33,050 nt of DNA from Gammaproteobacteria bacterium (GTDB taxonomy: Bacteria > Pseudomonadota > Gammaproteobacteria > SZUA-152): NCBI GenBank assembly GCA_013151575.1, contig JAADHZ010000094.1, positions 1 to 33,050 on the forward strand, read 5' to 3'. Position 1 is the stretch's first letter. Each line of letters starts with the position of its first letter. This document shows, in pieces, positions 1-6,632 of the stretch. Below the pieces are notes generated by a model. The model searched no databases and was not told the DNA's origin. It saw only the letters and a list, made by a program, of their open reading frames with translations. Made by a program: the position numbers and the translations under genes.

Positions 1-189
1 GCCATTGATCTGCCATTGATCTGCCATTGATCTGCCATTGATCTGCCATTGATCTGCCATTGATCTGCCATTGATCTGCCATTGATCTGTGACCCCATTG
101 ATCTGTGACCCCATTGATCTGTGACCCCATTGATCCATCCACCATTGATCCACCATTGATCCATGCCATTGATCCATGCCATTGATCCA
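1..189. repeat. Short tandem repeat array, CCATTGATC core
   Basis: Eight perfect head-to-tail copies of an 11-bp unit (GCCATTGATCT) occupy 1-88. They are followed by about three copies of a 16-bp unit (GTGACCCCATTGATCT) at 89-136, and then four looser copies ending in ATTGATCC up to about 189. All share CCATTGATC, about 15 occurrences in total. The array runs off the left window edge, so its full size is unknown. On the other strand it directly abuts the point where the integrase reading frame loses its similarity. The units are contiguous with no unique spacers, so this is not CRISPR. It may be slippage-generated sequence, a degenerate repeat family or an assembly artefact near a contig end. 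Confidence 0.9.
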
Positions 190-674
190 CAGTCACCTGC
201 CCGTAACCGTAATCGATATCCTGTACCCGCAAACGTACGGCCTCAGTGATCCGTAAACCACAACCGTACAATAACTTCACCACCAACTCCGATGTTCCTT
301 CGAAGAAAGTCAATACCTGCTTCACCTAATCTCGCGTCAACACTACCGGGATTCGTTGCTGCTTATGTGAACGGGTTGCTCACACCTTTTCCAAAGGTTG
401 TTGTAATACTCGCTTGTATAAAAACACCGTGCATTGAAAGGCTGATTTTGTGTTGAAGCTGCGACATTGGCCTCTACGGCCAAATGAGTCAAAAAGTCCT
501 CCGCATTTTTCTCCACATTGACAAAAAGTGCCTACCGCGTCCTCATTTGATGAAATCGAATAAAGCGCACAACCCAGTCACAATAAGTCCGCTCTGTATG
601 GATCGAATAGTGGAGACGACGCATCAGATTGCGAGTCCTGTCAACAGGCCTTTCTCTGAATTTTGAGTTGACAT
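180..674 (-). pseudogene. Decayed integron-type tyrosine recombinase (IntI-like), truncated
   Basis: Reading the minus strand from the ATG at 674-672, successive frames give fragments typical of integron integrases. First comes an N-terminal core-binding segment (LHYSIHTERTYCDWVVRFIRFH), then AVEANVAASTQNQPFNA, FLYKRVLQQPLEKV, RIPVVLTRD and finally GTSELVVKLLYGCGLRITEAV, which holds the first catalytic Arg. The frame is broken by a shift near the N-terminus, a TAG after 'MRTR', a shift between the NAR and FLYKR segments, a TGA after 'LEKV' and a TAG after 'LTRD'. It stops at about 180, where the tandem repeats begin, so the HxxR and Tyr catalytic parts and the IntI-specific insert are missing. 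The gene must be inactive. Family assignment is by recognition of the N-terminal half. A XerC-like or phage integrase is less likely but cannot be excluded without the missing insert. Confidence 0.8.
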
Positions 675-725
675 GGTGAAACCTGGAGAATAGGGTTTTG
701 ACGAAGATAATAGGGTGAATATGCT
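668..725 (+). promoter_or_regulatory. Outward promoters at the integrase 5' end (Pc-like)
   Basis: Two candidate sigma-70 promoters read away from the integrase toward the downstream genes. The first has a perfect TTGACA at 668-673, 17 bp from a weak TAGGGT at 691-696. The second has TTGACG at 698-703, 16 bp from TATGCT at 720-725. The first overlaps the integrase start codon, the usual place for an integron cassette promoter. Functional activity is inferred only. Confidence 0.4.
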
Positions 726-739
726 TAGATAGTCCATCA

Positions 740-826
740 ATATCAGGATATCAGGGAAAATTTCCTGATTCCTCGTTCAATACAGTGGGTAGCAACGCAA
801 GTGGGTTTGATACTAATAAGTTAAGC
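740..826. other. Candidate attI-like region with recombination-core motif
   Basis: Two abutting direct copies of ATATCAGG lie at 740-747 and 748-755. The second also forms an inverted pair with CCTGAT at 764-769. About 50 bp further, GTTAAGC at 820-826 fits the integron core consensus GTTRRRY. The next gene starts only about 40 bp later, the spacing expected for the first cassette of an array. No convincing attC partner could be recognised downstream, so the assignment rests on position, orientation and a 7-bp motif that can occur by chance. Confidence 0.35.
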
Positions 827-864
827 GACACAATAAAATTTTATACATTATAAGAGGAGACTCT

Positions 865-1362
865 ATGCCAATAATTCAATTTTTAAGTCCAGCCCGAGAT
901 AGTGCAAAGGTATCCGCACATAGTAGGAAAGTATTGCTGGATATCATGAAAATATCTGGGATAGCTCAAATTACAATAACAAGCACCGCCAGAACAGCTC
1001 ACGACCAAGCAAGAATAATGTTTGAGAATATTGAACGACACGGAGTCGCTCATCAGAAAAAGCTCTACGGCACTTACGGAGACAAAGTCATAGACGAATT
1101 CTTAACTCTAAAACATAATGGAAAATCAAGAGCTGACATAATTACCGGATTGACAGAAAAAATTAATTCCTTGGGGCCTCGTAATGTATCCAGGCACGCA
1201 GGAAACCCAAATAAACTTAATGTTGTCGATATAGCCCCAAGCAGCATCAATCTCGCGGTTAGGAAAAAGTTTGAGTCGGCAGTTAGTAATGACTCCAGAG
1301 TTTCCAATTTTTTAATGCCGCCTAAAGATCCTGCATATCACTTGGAAATCCCACAACCCTAA
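865..1362 (+). CDS. M15-like peptidoglycan hydrolase, possible antibacterial effector
   Basis: The product is 165 aa with no signal peptide or membrane segment. ATG 865 follows a GAGGAG ribosome binding site. The residues resemble the zinc D,D-peptidase (M15/endolysin-like) pattern: S40-T-A-R43-T matches the conserved substrate-binding Arg segment, S109-R-H111 and D122 would be the first two zinc ligands, and H159-L-E161 in the C-terminal PAYHLEIPQP would supply the third ligand. The H-to-D spacing is longer than in classical M15 enzymes, so the catalytic class is tentative; amidase and endolysin-like alternatives remain. The gene is AT-richer than the chromosome core. It is followed after 5 bp by an exported protein, suggesting co-translation and a toxin-immunity or effector-immunity relationship. 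Expression would probably come from the upstream Pc-like promoters. Confidence 0.7.
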   Translation: MPIIQFLSPARDSAKVSAHSRKVLLDIMKISGIAQITITSTARTAHDQARIMFENIERHGVAHQKKLYGTYGDKVIDEFLTLKHNGKSRADIITGLTEKINSLGPRNVSRHAGNPNKLNVVDIAPSSINLAVRKKFESAVSNDSRVSNFLMPPKDPAYHLEIPQP

Positions 1363-1367
1363 CGAAG

Positions 1368-1874
1368 ATGAATATACTTATGTTAAAAAACTGTATTTTG
1401 TACTTCCTTCTAGTGTTCGGTTTGTCACTGTCAGGCCTATCATGCGCCGCTAAAAACTGTGTATTTAGCGATGATACTATATCTGAAAAATCATTCTCTG
1501 ATAATAAGTCTGTAGCCTTATACCAGTTGTTCCCAAAGAAAAATGAGGTTAAAGGAGTTTTATCAAATGGTAACTTGTTTTCCGTTAAATATTGGTCATG
1601 CAACCATTATGGAAAACATTCTTTTATGATTATTGGTCCAGAAATGCAAACAATACCCGACGAACTTAATAGCCAGGTAATTTTTTTAGGAGGTGTTTCA
1701 CTTAGTGAGGCAGAGCTAAATTTACTTGTTAAAGCAATAGAAAGAAAGCCACTCAAACTATCGAATTTACCGATAAAACTAAATATTTCATCGGATGGTT
1801 TTAATGAGTTCTATATACAGATAGGTATTGCTGGAGAAGCTATATTTGTTGAAATAAAACTATACAAGGGGTAG
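1368..1874 (+). CDS. Exported small protein of unknown family, possible immunity protein
   Basis: The product is 168 aa. Residues 1-28 form a clear signal sequence: a short N-region with Lys7, a hydrophobic core ILYFLLVFGLSLSGL, then a small-residue stretch SCAA. Cleavage near residue 28 is likely. The lipobox is poor (G-L-S-C), so a soluble periplasmic protein is preferred over a lipoprotein. The mature part has two cysteines (NCVF and WSCNHYG) that could form a disulfide. I do not recognise the family. The gene begins 5 bp after the stop of the M15-like hydrolase, so the two are almost certainly one transcript. A periplasmic partner next to a signal-less peptidoglycan hydrolase is the layout of cell-wall effector-immunity pairs. 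That role is inferred. Confidence 0.7.
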   Translation: MNILMLKNCILYFLLVFGLSLSGLSCAAKNCVFSDDTISEKSFSDNKSVALYQLFPKKNEVKGVLSNGNLFSVKYWSCNHYGKHSFMIIGPEMQTIPDELNSQVIFLGGVSLSEAELNLLVKAIERKPLKLSNLPIKLNISSDGFNEFYIQIGIAGEAIFVEIKLYKG

Positions 1875-1959
1875 CGCTTAATAAATAGCTGCTCGCGTCA
1901 AGTTAAATCGAGAGTCATTGGATCAGGAAGGAACCTAAGAAAGTGATTATTGTTACCCA

Positions 1960-2040
1960 ACAGGTGAGGATGAAAATCCAAATCCTGTCTGAGCAGGGTA
2001 AATGGGGTCAGGTCTTTCCTTGCCACATATAAAGTGGGTA
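1960..2040. repeat. Hairpin and left end of the RAYT element
   Basis: A stem-loop lies at 1960-1988: ACAGG/CCTGT outer stem, GGAT/ATCC inner stem and a GAAA loop. At about 2003-2018, TGGGGTCAGGTCTTTCC is imperfectly complementary to the sequence just after the transposase stop (GGAAAGGCCCTG, 2900-2911). These look like terminal inverted repeats and foldback DNA recognised by Y1 transposases. The boundaries are approximate. From 1875 to 2055 I see no gene. Confidence 0.4.
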
Positions 2041-2055
2041 TGCTAGTCTCAAAAA

Positions 2056-2892
2056 ATGGCACGACCACTTAGAATAGAACTCGCTGGCGGTATTTATCAC
2101 ATAACCTCAAGAGGTGATCGTCGGGAGGATATCTATGACAACGATGAAGACAGGGAAAAATGGCTGAAAATATTCGGTGATGTGTGTGAACGGTTTAACT
2201 GGTGTTGTCATGCGTATTGTTTAATGGATAACCATTACCACATCGTCGTGGAAACCGCCGATAAAAACCTGTCAAAAGGCATGAGGCAGCTTAATGGTGT
2301 CTACACTCAGTATTACAACCGCCAACACAATCGGGTAGGGCATGTGTTTCAGGGGCGCTTCAAAGGGATACTGGTTGAGCGTGATCCTTATTTATTAGAA
2401 TTGTCTCGATACGTGGTATTGAATCCTATTCGAGCGGGGATGACCAAAAATATCAATGATTGGCCATGGAGTAGCTATGCTGCAATGACAAATAAAGTGG
2501 CGCCCCCTCCTTGGCTCCTAGTGGACTGGGTACTTGGCCAATTTTCCAAGCAGCGAAAACGCGCGATTGAAAAATATATCAATTTTGTAAGAGAAGGTGT
2601 TGGGTTACCAACCATATGGCATCACGTACAAAATCAGGTATTTTTGGCATCGGAAAAGTACATTAATAAACTACAACTAAAAATAAACAAAAATGTCACA
2701 ATAAGTGAAGTGCCTCAACGGCAAAAAAGGAAGCTCCCAAAATCGTTAGAGTATTATGATAGCCAGTACAAAAACGAAACAAAATCGATACTCAAAGCCT
2801 ATCAATCAGGCGGCTACACATTGAAAGAAATAGGCGATTATTTTGGGAAGCATTATTCAACCATAAGTAGGATTGTTAATAATAATGAGTAA
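2056..2892 (+). CDS. REP-associated tyrosine transposase (RAYT, Y1/IS200-like)
   Basis: The product is 278 aa. The N-terminal Y1 transposase domain starts MARPLRIELAGGIYHITSRG and contains the HUH motif in DNHYHIVVET (about residues 58-67), with NGVYTQYYN supplying the candidate catalytic tyrosine helix. VGHVFQGRFKGILVE and YVVLNPIRAGM are typical RAYT signatures. The C-terminus (about 230-278) adds a helix-turn-helix of the DnaA-like type (YTLKEIGDYFGKHYSTISRIVN), a common fusion in this group. RAYTs nick and join single-stranded REP hairpins and are usually single-copy, domesticated genes. Hairpins and short inverted repeats occur on both flanks. The frame is intact over its full length, so it may be active. 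Confidence 0.92.
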   Translation: MARPLRIELAGGIYHITSRGDRREDIYDNDEDREKWLKIFGDVCERFNWCCHAYCLMDNHYHIVVETADKNLSKGMRQLNGVYTQYYNRQHNRVGHVFQGRFKGILVERDPYLLELSRYVVLNPIRAGMTKNINDWPWSSYAAMTNKVAPPPWLLVDWVLGQFSKQRKRAIEKYINFVREGVGLPTIWHHVQNQVFLASEKYINKLQLKINKNVTISEVPQRQKRKLPKSLEYYDSQYKNETKSILKAYQSGGYTLKEIGDYFGKHYSTISRIVNNNE

Positions 2893-2895
2893 AAG

Positions 2896-2930
2896 GTGTG
2901 GAAAGGCCCTGTTTGTCGCTACCGCGACGA
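2896..2930. repeat. Right end and hairpin of the RAYT element
   Basis: GTGTGGAAAGGCCCTG (about 2897-2911) is the imperfect inverse of CAGGTCTTTCC before the transposase. It is followed by a compact stem-loop with GTCGC at 2915-2919, loop TACC and GCGAC at 2924-2928. There is no T-run, so a simple terminator is unlikely. A REP-like foldback element is a better fit. Confidence 0.4.
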
Positions 2931-2989
2931 TGCTCAAACAACCCCGGTAAATATTTTATGATACTAAAGACAAGTGAATTGGAGGAATA

Positions 2990-3190
2990 ATGGATCCTGA
3001 AAAAATGATGACTGGTATTTCAAAAGAAATCGATGTCGCCCTGAAAGCAATGGGGAAAGCAAAAACTCCAGAGGAGAAGCTGATGCACAGTGAAACAGTA
3101 AAAAATCTATGCGAATCACTTGGGGTATTTCTAAATTTAATGAGTGACATTATGCCTTATGATGACGATGGCGAATCGAATCCATTTTAA
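2990..3190 (+). CDS. Small acidic protein, unknown function
   Basis: The product is 66 aa. ATG 2990 is preceded by a good GGAGG at about 2981-2985, which supports real translation. The protein looks helical and soluble (KMMTGISKEIDVALKAMGKAKTPEEKLMHSETVKNLCESLGVFLNLMSDIM) with an acidic tail DDDGES. No signal peptide or known motif is visible. It lies between the RAYT right end and a terminator in the AT-richer island. It could be a cassette-type orphan gene. I do not recognise the family. Confidence 0.55.
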   Translation: MDPEKMMTGISKEIDVALKAMGKAKTPEEKLMHSETVKNLCESLGVFLNLMSDIMPYDDDGESNPF

Positions 3191-3531
3191 AAATTTGAGG
3201 CTCAATGAAAAGGAATCAGTTCAAAGTTCAACGGGCTTATTTCGTGCTTGGGACGGGGATGTTTATTTCCAGTGAATGATTTCGGCGGGGTCGCCTATCC
3301 ATGTTTTCTCTCCTCGTTATGGGGCATATCATGCTTCGATCGAGCAGAAAATCCACTTAACGGGTTGTGCTGATTTGTGGGACCACCTCTCTGTTCGCAC
3401 TGCACAATTCAAACATCGTTACGAGCGGCCATTTGCCGATGCTGAATTTGATGGTCAAAAGGAGATGTATGTGAGCAGTTGCTAACTTTTCAGGTTTTGT
3501 CACTGCTTATTTTTACAGTTCATCGATATGA
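3191..3531 (+). other. 341-bp stretch with two overlapping tiny ORFs, coding status unclear
   Basis: A 24-codon ORF (ATG 3205, stop 3277-3279, GAGG just upstream, sequence MKRNQFKVQRAYFVLGTGMF...) overlaps by ATGA a second ORF of 69 codons at 3276-3485 (MISAGSPIHVFSPRYGAYH...). The coupling could be real, or this could be a frameshifted remnant of one gene. Neither product resembles a family known to me, and the second ORF has no ribosome binding site of its own. Nothing else is apparent before the terminator at 3532. Confidence 0.3.
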
Positions 3532-3569
3532 AAAAGGGCGATCCCGATTATTTCAGGATCGCCCTTTTT
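3532..3569. terminator. Bidirectional rho-independent terminator
   Basis: The stem AAAAGGGCGATCC (3532-3544) pairs with GGATCGCCCTTTT (3556-3568), with an 11-nt loop. T-runs follow on both strands. It separates the accessory island from the convergent fbp gene and can terminate both. Confidence 0.9.
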
Positions 3570-3610
3570 ATTGGCCGCCGTGTTTACGCTGGCAGCCTAA
3601 AAGGCACGCA

Positions 3611-4618
3611 TCAGCCTTCTTGGTGATAGGCGATAACGCGCTCCACTTCCTGCTTGGAACCTAGAATCACCGGCACACGCTGGTGTAGACCTGTAGGCTG
3701 GATTTCCATGATGCGCTCGCGGCCCGTGGAGCAAATACCACCGGCTTGCTCTACGATGAAGCCCATGGGATTGGCCTCATACATCAGGCGCAGCTTGCCG
3801 GGTTTGCTGGGGTCACGGGTGTCCATGGGGTACATGAAAATGCCACCCCGGGTGAGGATGCGATACACCTCGGCCACCATGGAGGCGACCCAGCGCATGT
3901 TGAAATCCTTTTCGAGCGGCCCGGTGCTGCCCGCCAGACATTCGTCCACGTAGCGTTGCATGGGGGCTTCCCAATGGCGCTGGTTGGACATGTTGATGGC
4001 AAATTCAGCGGTCTCTTCCTGAATAGTCATGTCGGGGTGAGTGAGGATGAATTCGCCTACGTTGTGGTCCAGAGTAAAGCCGTTGACGCCGTTGCCGGTG
4101 GTTAACACCAGCATGGTGGATGGGCCGTAGAGGGTGAAGCCGCCGCAGACTTGTTCGGTGCCGGGCTGTAGAAAATCCGCTGCGGTAGGATTTTCCACGC
4201 CGTCGGGACAGCGCAGGATGGAGAAGATGCTGCCGACAGACAAGTTGACGTCGATGTTGGAAGAACCATCCAATGGGTCAAACGTCAGTAAGTACTTACC
4301 CTTAGGATACTCGGCGGGAATGGGATAGATATCGTCCATTTCTTCGGAGGCCATGGCGCCGAGATGGCCGCCCCACTGGTTAGCTTTAAGGAAAATATCA
4401 TTGGAGAGAATGTCCAGTTTTTTCTGGGTTTCGCCCTGGATATTTTCGCTGCCTGCGGAGCCCAACACGCCGACCAGCGCGCCTTGGTTCACACAGCTGG
4501 AAATCGCTTTACAGGCAGTGACAATATCGTTGAGCAGGGCGGTAAAATCGCCGGAAGCCGAAGGCGAGTTGCGTTGTTCTTCGATAATAAATTGAGTGAT
4601 AGTTTCGCCAGTGTGCAT
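3611..4618 (-). CDS. fbp: Fructose-1,6-bisphosphatase, class I
   Basis: The product is 335 aa, full family length. It hydrolyses fructose 1,6-bisphosphate to fructose 6-phosphate in gluconeogenesis and, where present, the Calvin cycle. The class I metal site is intact as [25 protein letters not shown] (about residues 107-131). An acidic metal-binding segment ([10 protein letters not shown]) precedes it, and the C-terminal substrate loop reads [21 protein letters not shown]. An AGGGA ribosome binding site lies upstream of the ATG at 4618. The gene is divergent from hemC across 254 bp and converges on the terminator at 3532. A phosphoribulokinase gene elsewhere in the window fits the same sugar-phosphate metabolism. 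Confidence 0.97.
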   Translation of the reverse strand: MHTGETITQFIIEEQRNSPSASGDFTALLNDIVTACKAISSCVNQGALVGVLGSAGSENIQGETQKKLDILSNDIFLKANQWGGHLGAMASEEMDDIYPIPAEYPKGKYLLTFDPLDGSSNIDVNLSVGSIFSILRCPDGVENPTAADFLQPGTEQVCGGFTLYGPSTMLVLTTGNGVNGFTLDHNVGEFILTHPDMTIQEETAEFAINMSNQRHWEAPMQRYVDECLAGSTGPLEKDFNMRWVASMVAEVYRILTRGGIFMYPMDTRDPSKPGKLRLMYEANPMGFIVEQAGGICSTGRERIMEIQPTGLHQRVPVILGSKQEVERVIAYHQEG

Positions 4619-4872
4619 TATGAGTTCCCTAAGTTTACAAGTGTAAAACGGCAGTCTTGGCCGGGGTCCGGCAGAGCCTTCAGCAAAATTCTATACGCCC
4701 CGGGCAATATAGAGAGGCGGACAACACGCCGCCACGCAATGGCCGCGATTTTAACAGAATCCCGGCATTTGGCCAGTTTGAGTTGCAGCAGAGTGGCGTA
4801 GCCCTTAGCATTAGTGCCTTTTCCGGCCCCGGCCGTTCTACATCCCCAATAACAAAATACAGAGTATTGAAG

Positions 4873-5802
4873 ATGAGCCAAATTGTTCGCATCGCCACCC
4901 GAAAAAGTCCTCTGGCCCTGTGGCAGGCCGAATTTGTCCGAGACAGTTTGCTGGCCCGTAACCCGGATCTCCAGGTGGAGTTGGTGAAAATGGTCACCCA
5001 GGGCGATAAAATTCTGGATACCCCGCTGGCCAAGGTGGGCGGTAAAGGCTTGTTCGTGAAGGAGTTGGAGCAAGGCATGTTGCGCGGTGACGCCGACATT
5101 GCCGTGCACTCCATGAAAGATGTGCCGGTGGAATTCCCCGAGGGCCTGCACCTGGCTGTCATTTGCGAACGGGAAGATCCGCGCGATGCTTTTGTCTCCA
5201 ACGACGTCCAAAGTATCGAGGATTTGCCCAAGGGCGCACGGGTGGGGACGTCAAGTCTGCGTCGCACCTGCCAAATTCGTGCCTGGCGGCCGGACCTGGA
5301 TATCCGTGACTTACGGGGCAACGTCAATACTCGCCTGCGCAAGCTGGACGACGGCGAATACGATGCCATTATTTTGGCCTGCGCTGGGCTCATCCGGCTG
5401 GGTTTTCACGATCGTATTCGCGACCATCTCGACCCCGCCTTCAGCTTGCCCGCCATTGGTCAGGGCGCTGTGGGCATCGAATGTCGTCGCGACGACCCGT
5501 ACATCAACGAACTCCTCGCGCCGCTGAATCATACCAAAACCGCTATTTGCGTACGGGCCGAGCGGGCCATGAACGAACGCCTCGAAGGTGGTTGCCAAGT
5601 ACCCATTGCCGGTTATGCCGAGCTGGATGGCGACACGCTACTGTTGAGGGCATTGGTGGGACGTCCCGATGGCAGTGAGATGGTGCGTGGCGACATTGCA
5701 GGCCAGTCGGCAGAGGCCGAACATCTCGGTACCACTCTCGCCAACGACCTGCTGTCGAGAGGAGCGGGCGAGATTCTCAGGGAAGTTTACGACCGTGCTT
5801 GA
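4873..5802 (+). CDS. hemC: Porphobilinogen deaminase (hydroxymethylbilane synthase)
   Basis: The product is 309 aa, the normal length. It polymerises four porphobilinogen molecules into hydroxymethylbilane in tetrapyrrole synthesis, in the cytoplasm. [22 protein letters not shown] is the classic N-terminus. [31 protein letters not shown] and [13 protein letters not shown] are the substrate and cofactor-binding signatures. Cys241 in [11 protein letters not shown] carries the dipyrromethane cofactor. The open frame extends upstream to 4657, but the family start is the ATG at 4873. The 254 bp back to fbp must hold both promoters; no strong sigma-70 site stands out. It heads a hemC-hemD-hemX-hemY operon, with 36 bp to hemD. 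Confidence 0.97.
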   Translation: MSQIVRIATRKSPLALWQAEFVRDSLLARNPDLQVELVKMVTQGDKILDTPLAKVGGKGLFVKELEQGMLRGDADIAVHSMKDVPVEFPEGLHLAVICEREDPRDAFVSNDVQSIEDLPKGARVGTSSLRRTCQIRAWRPDLDIRDLRGNVNTRLRKLDDGEYDAIILACAGLIRLGFHDRIRDHLDPAFSLPAIGQGAVGIECRRDDPYINELLAPLNHTKTAICVRAERAMNERLEGGCQVPIAGYAELDGDTLLLRALVGRPDGSEMVRGDIAGQSAEAEHLGTTLANDLLSRGAGEILREVYDRA

Positions 5803-5838
5803 ATCACGCGCCTGTGATCAGCTGGAAACACGGAGCCC

Positions 5839-6609
5839 ATGCCCGCGCTAAACGGGGTGTGCGCACTGGTCACCCGCCCGCTCCAACAGGGGCAGGCTCT
5901 GTGTGAGCGCATTGAACAGCGGGGCGGCTCGGCCATTGCTTTTCCCGTCATTGAGATCCAACCACCCTCCGATGCGGCGCAGTTCCGGCGTCAACTGGAT
6001 GTCTTGTCCACATTCGATCTGGCGATATTTGTCAGCGTCAATGCTGTTAACGCAGTGGCAGACGCGCGAGTGAATACTCACTCCTGGCCCGAGGGCACCG
6101 CCATTGCGGCGGTGGGTCGAGCCACTGCCTCCGCTCTTAGCCGCCGGGGCTTGCCGGTGACATGGGTGGCCCCCAGGCCATTTAACTCCGAATCCCTGTT
6201 GTCACTCCCCGCACTGCAACACCTCGGCGGACAACGGGTGGTGATATTTCGGGGTCAGCAGGGTCGGCCATTGCTGGGCGATACCCTGGAGCAGCGCGGC
6301 GCCCATGTTCGCTACGTGGAAAGTTACGTGCGGGCCGTGGCCCATCCCGACCCCTCGGCGCTTTATCAAGCCTGGCGGAATCAGGTATTGTCCCACATCG
6401 TGATTACCAGCAACGAAGGTCTTGAAAATTTGGCGGCGCTGGTGGACTCTTCACATCAGCAGGATCTTTTTAACACGCAATTGGTGGCAATTAGCGAACG
6501 CGCCGTGCCGTTGGCCAAAACTCTGGGCTTTATCCATCCGCCCACAGTTGCCAGTGAGGCCAGCAACAATGCTATTGTTAGCGCCATTGAACGTACCTTG
6601 AAAATATAA
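5839..6609 (+). CDS. hemD: Uroporphyrinogen-III synthase
   Basis: The product is 256 aa. It cyclises hydroxymethylbilane with D-ring inversion to uroporphyrinogen III, the branch point to haem, siroheme and cobalamin. The family is poorly conserved, but the N-terminus (LVTRPLQQGQALCERIEQRGGSAIAFPVIEI), the internal IFVSVNAVNA and VGRATASAL, and the C-terminal HIVITSNEGLENL support it. So does its place directly after hemC and before hemX. The ATG at 5839 is used; GGAG precedes it. Confidence 0.93.
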   Translation: MPALNGVCALVTRPLQQGQALCERIEQRGGSAIAFPVIEIQPPSDAAQFRRQLDVLSTFDLAIFVSVNAVNAVADARVNTHSWPEGTAIAAVGRATASALSRRGLPVTWVAPRPFNSESLLSLPALQHLGGQRVVIFRGQQGRPLLGDTLEQRGAHVRYVESYVRAVAHPDPSALYQAWRNQVLSHIVITSNEGLENLAALVDSSHQQDLFNTQLVAISERAVPLAKTLGFIHPPTVASEASNNAIVSAIERTLKI

Positions 6610-6632
6610 ACGGCACACTGAGGGGCTTGGCC

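Noticed and set aside
1-189. CRISPR array
   Set aside because: Units are contiguous 11- and 16-bp repeats without unique spacers and no cas genes are nearby.
484-666. 60-codon plus-strand ORF
   Set aside because: It is the complement of the integrase pseudogene and has no ribosome binding site.
1822-1907. attC site ending in GTTAAAT
   Set aside because: No matching inverse core or stem could be found upstream within a normal attC length, so it is not annotated as a site.
2924-2945. Rho-independent terminator after the RAYT gene
   Set aside because: The hairpin is real, but no T-run follows on either strand; a REP-like element fits better.
3808-3818. Further copy of the TGGGGTCA motif in fbp
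   Set aside because: It lies in conserved coding sequence, which shows that this 8-mer alone occurs by chance and cannot define a repeat family.
4657-4872. N-terminal extension of hemC
   Set aside because: The family start is at 4873, and the upstream codons do not resemble any known domain.
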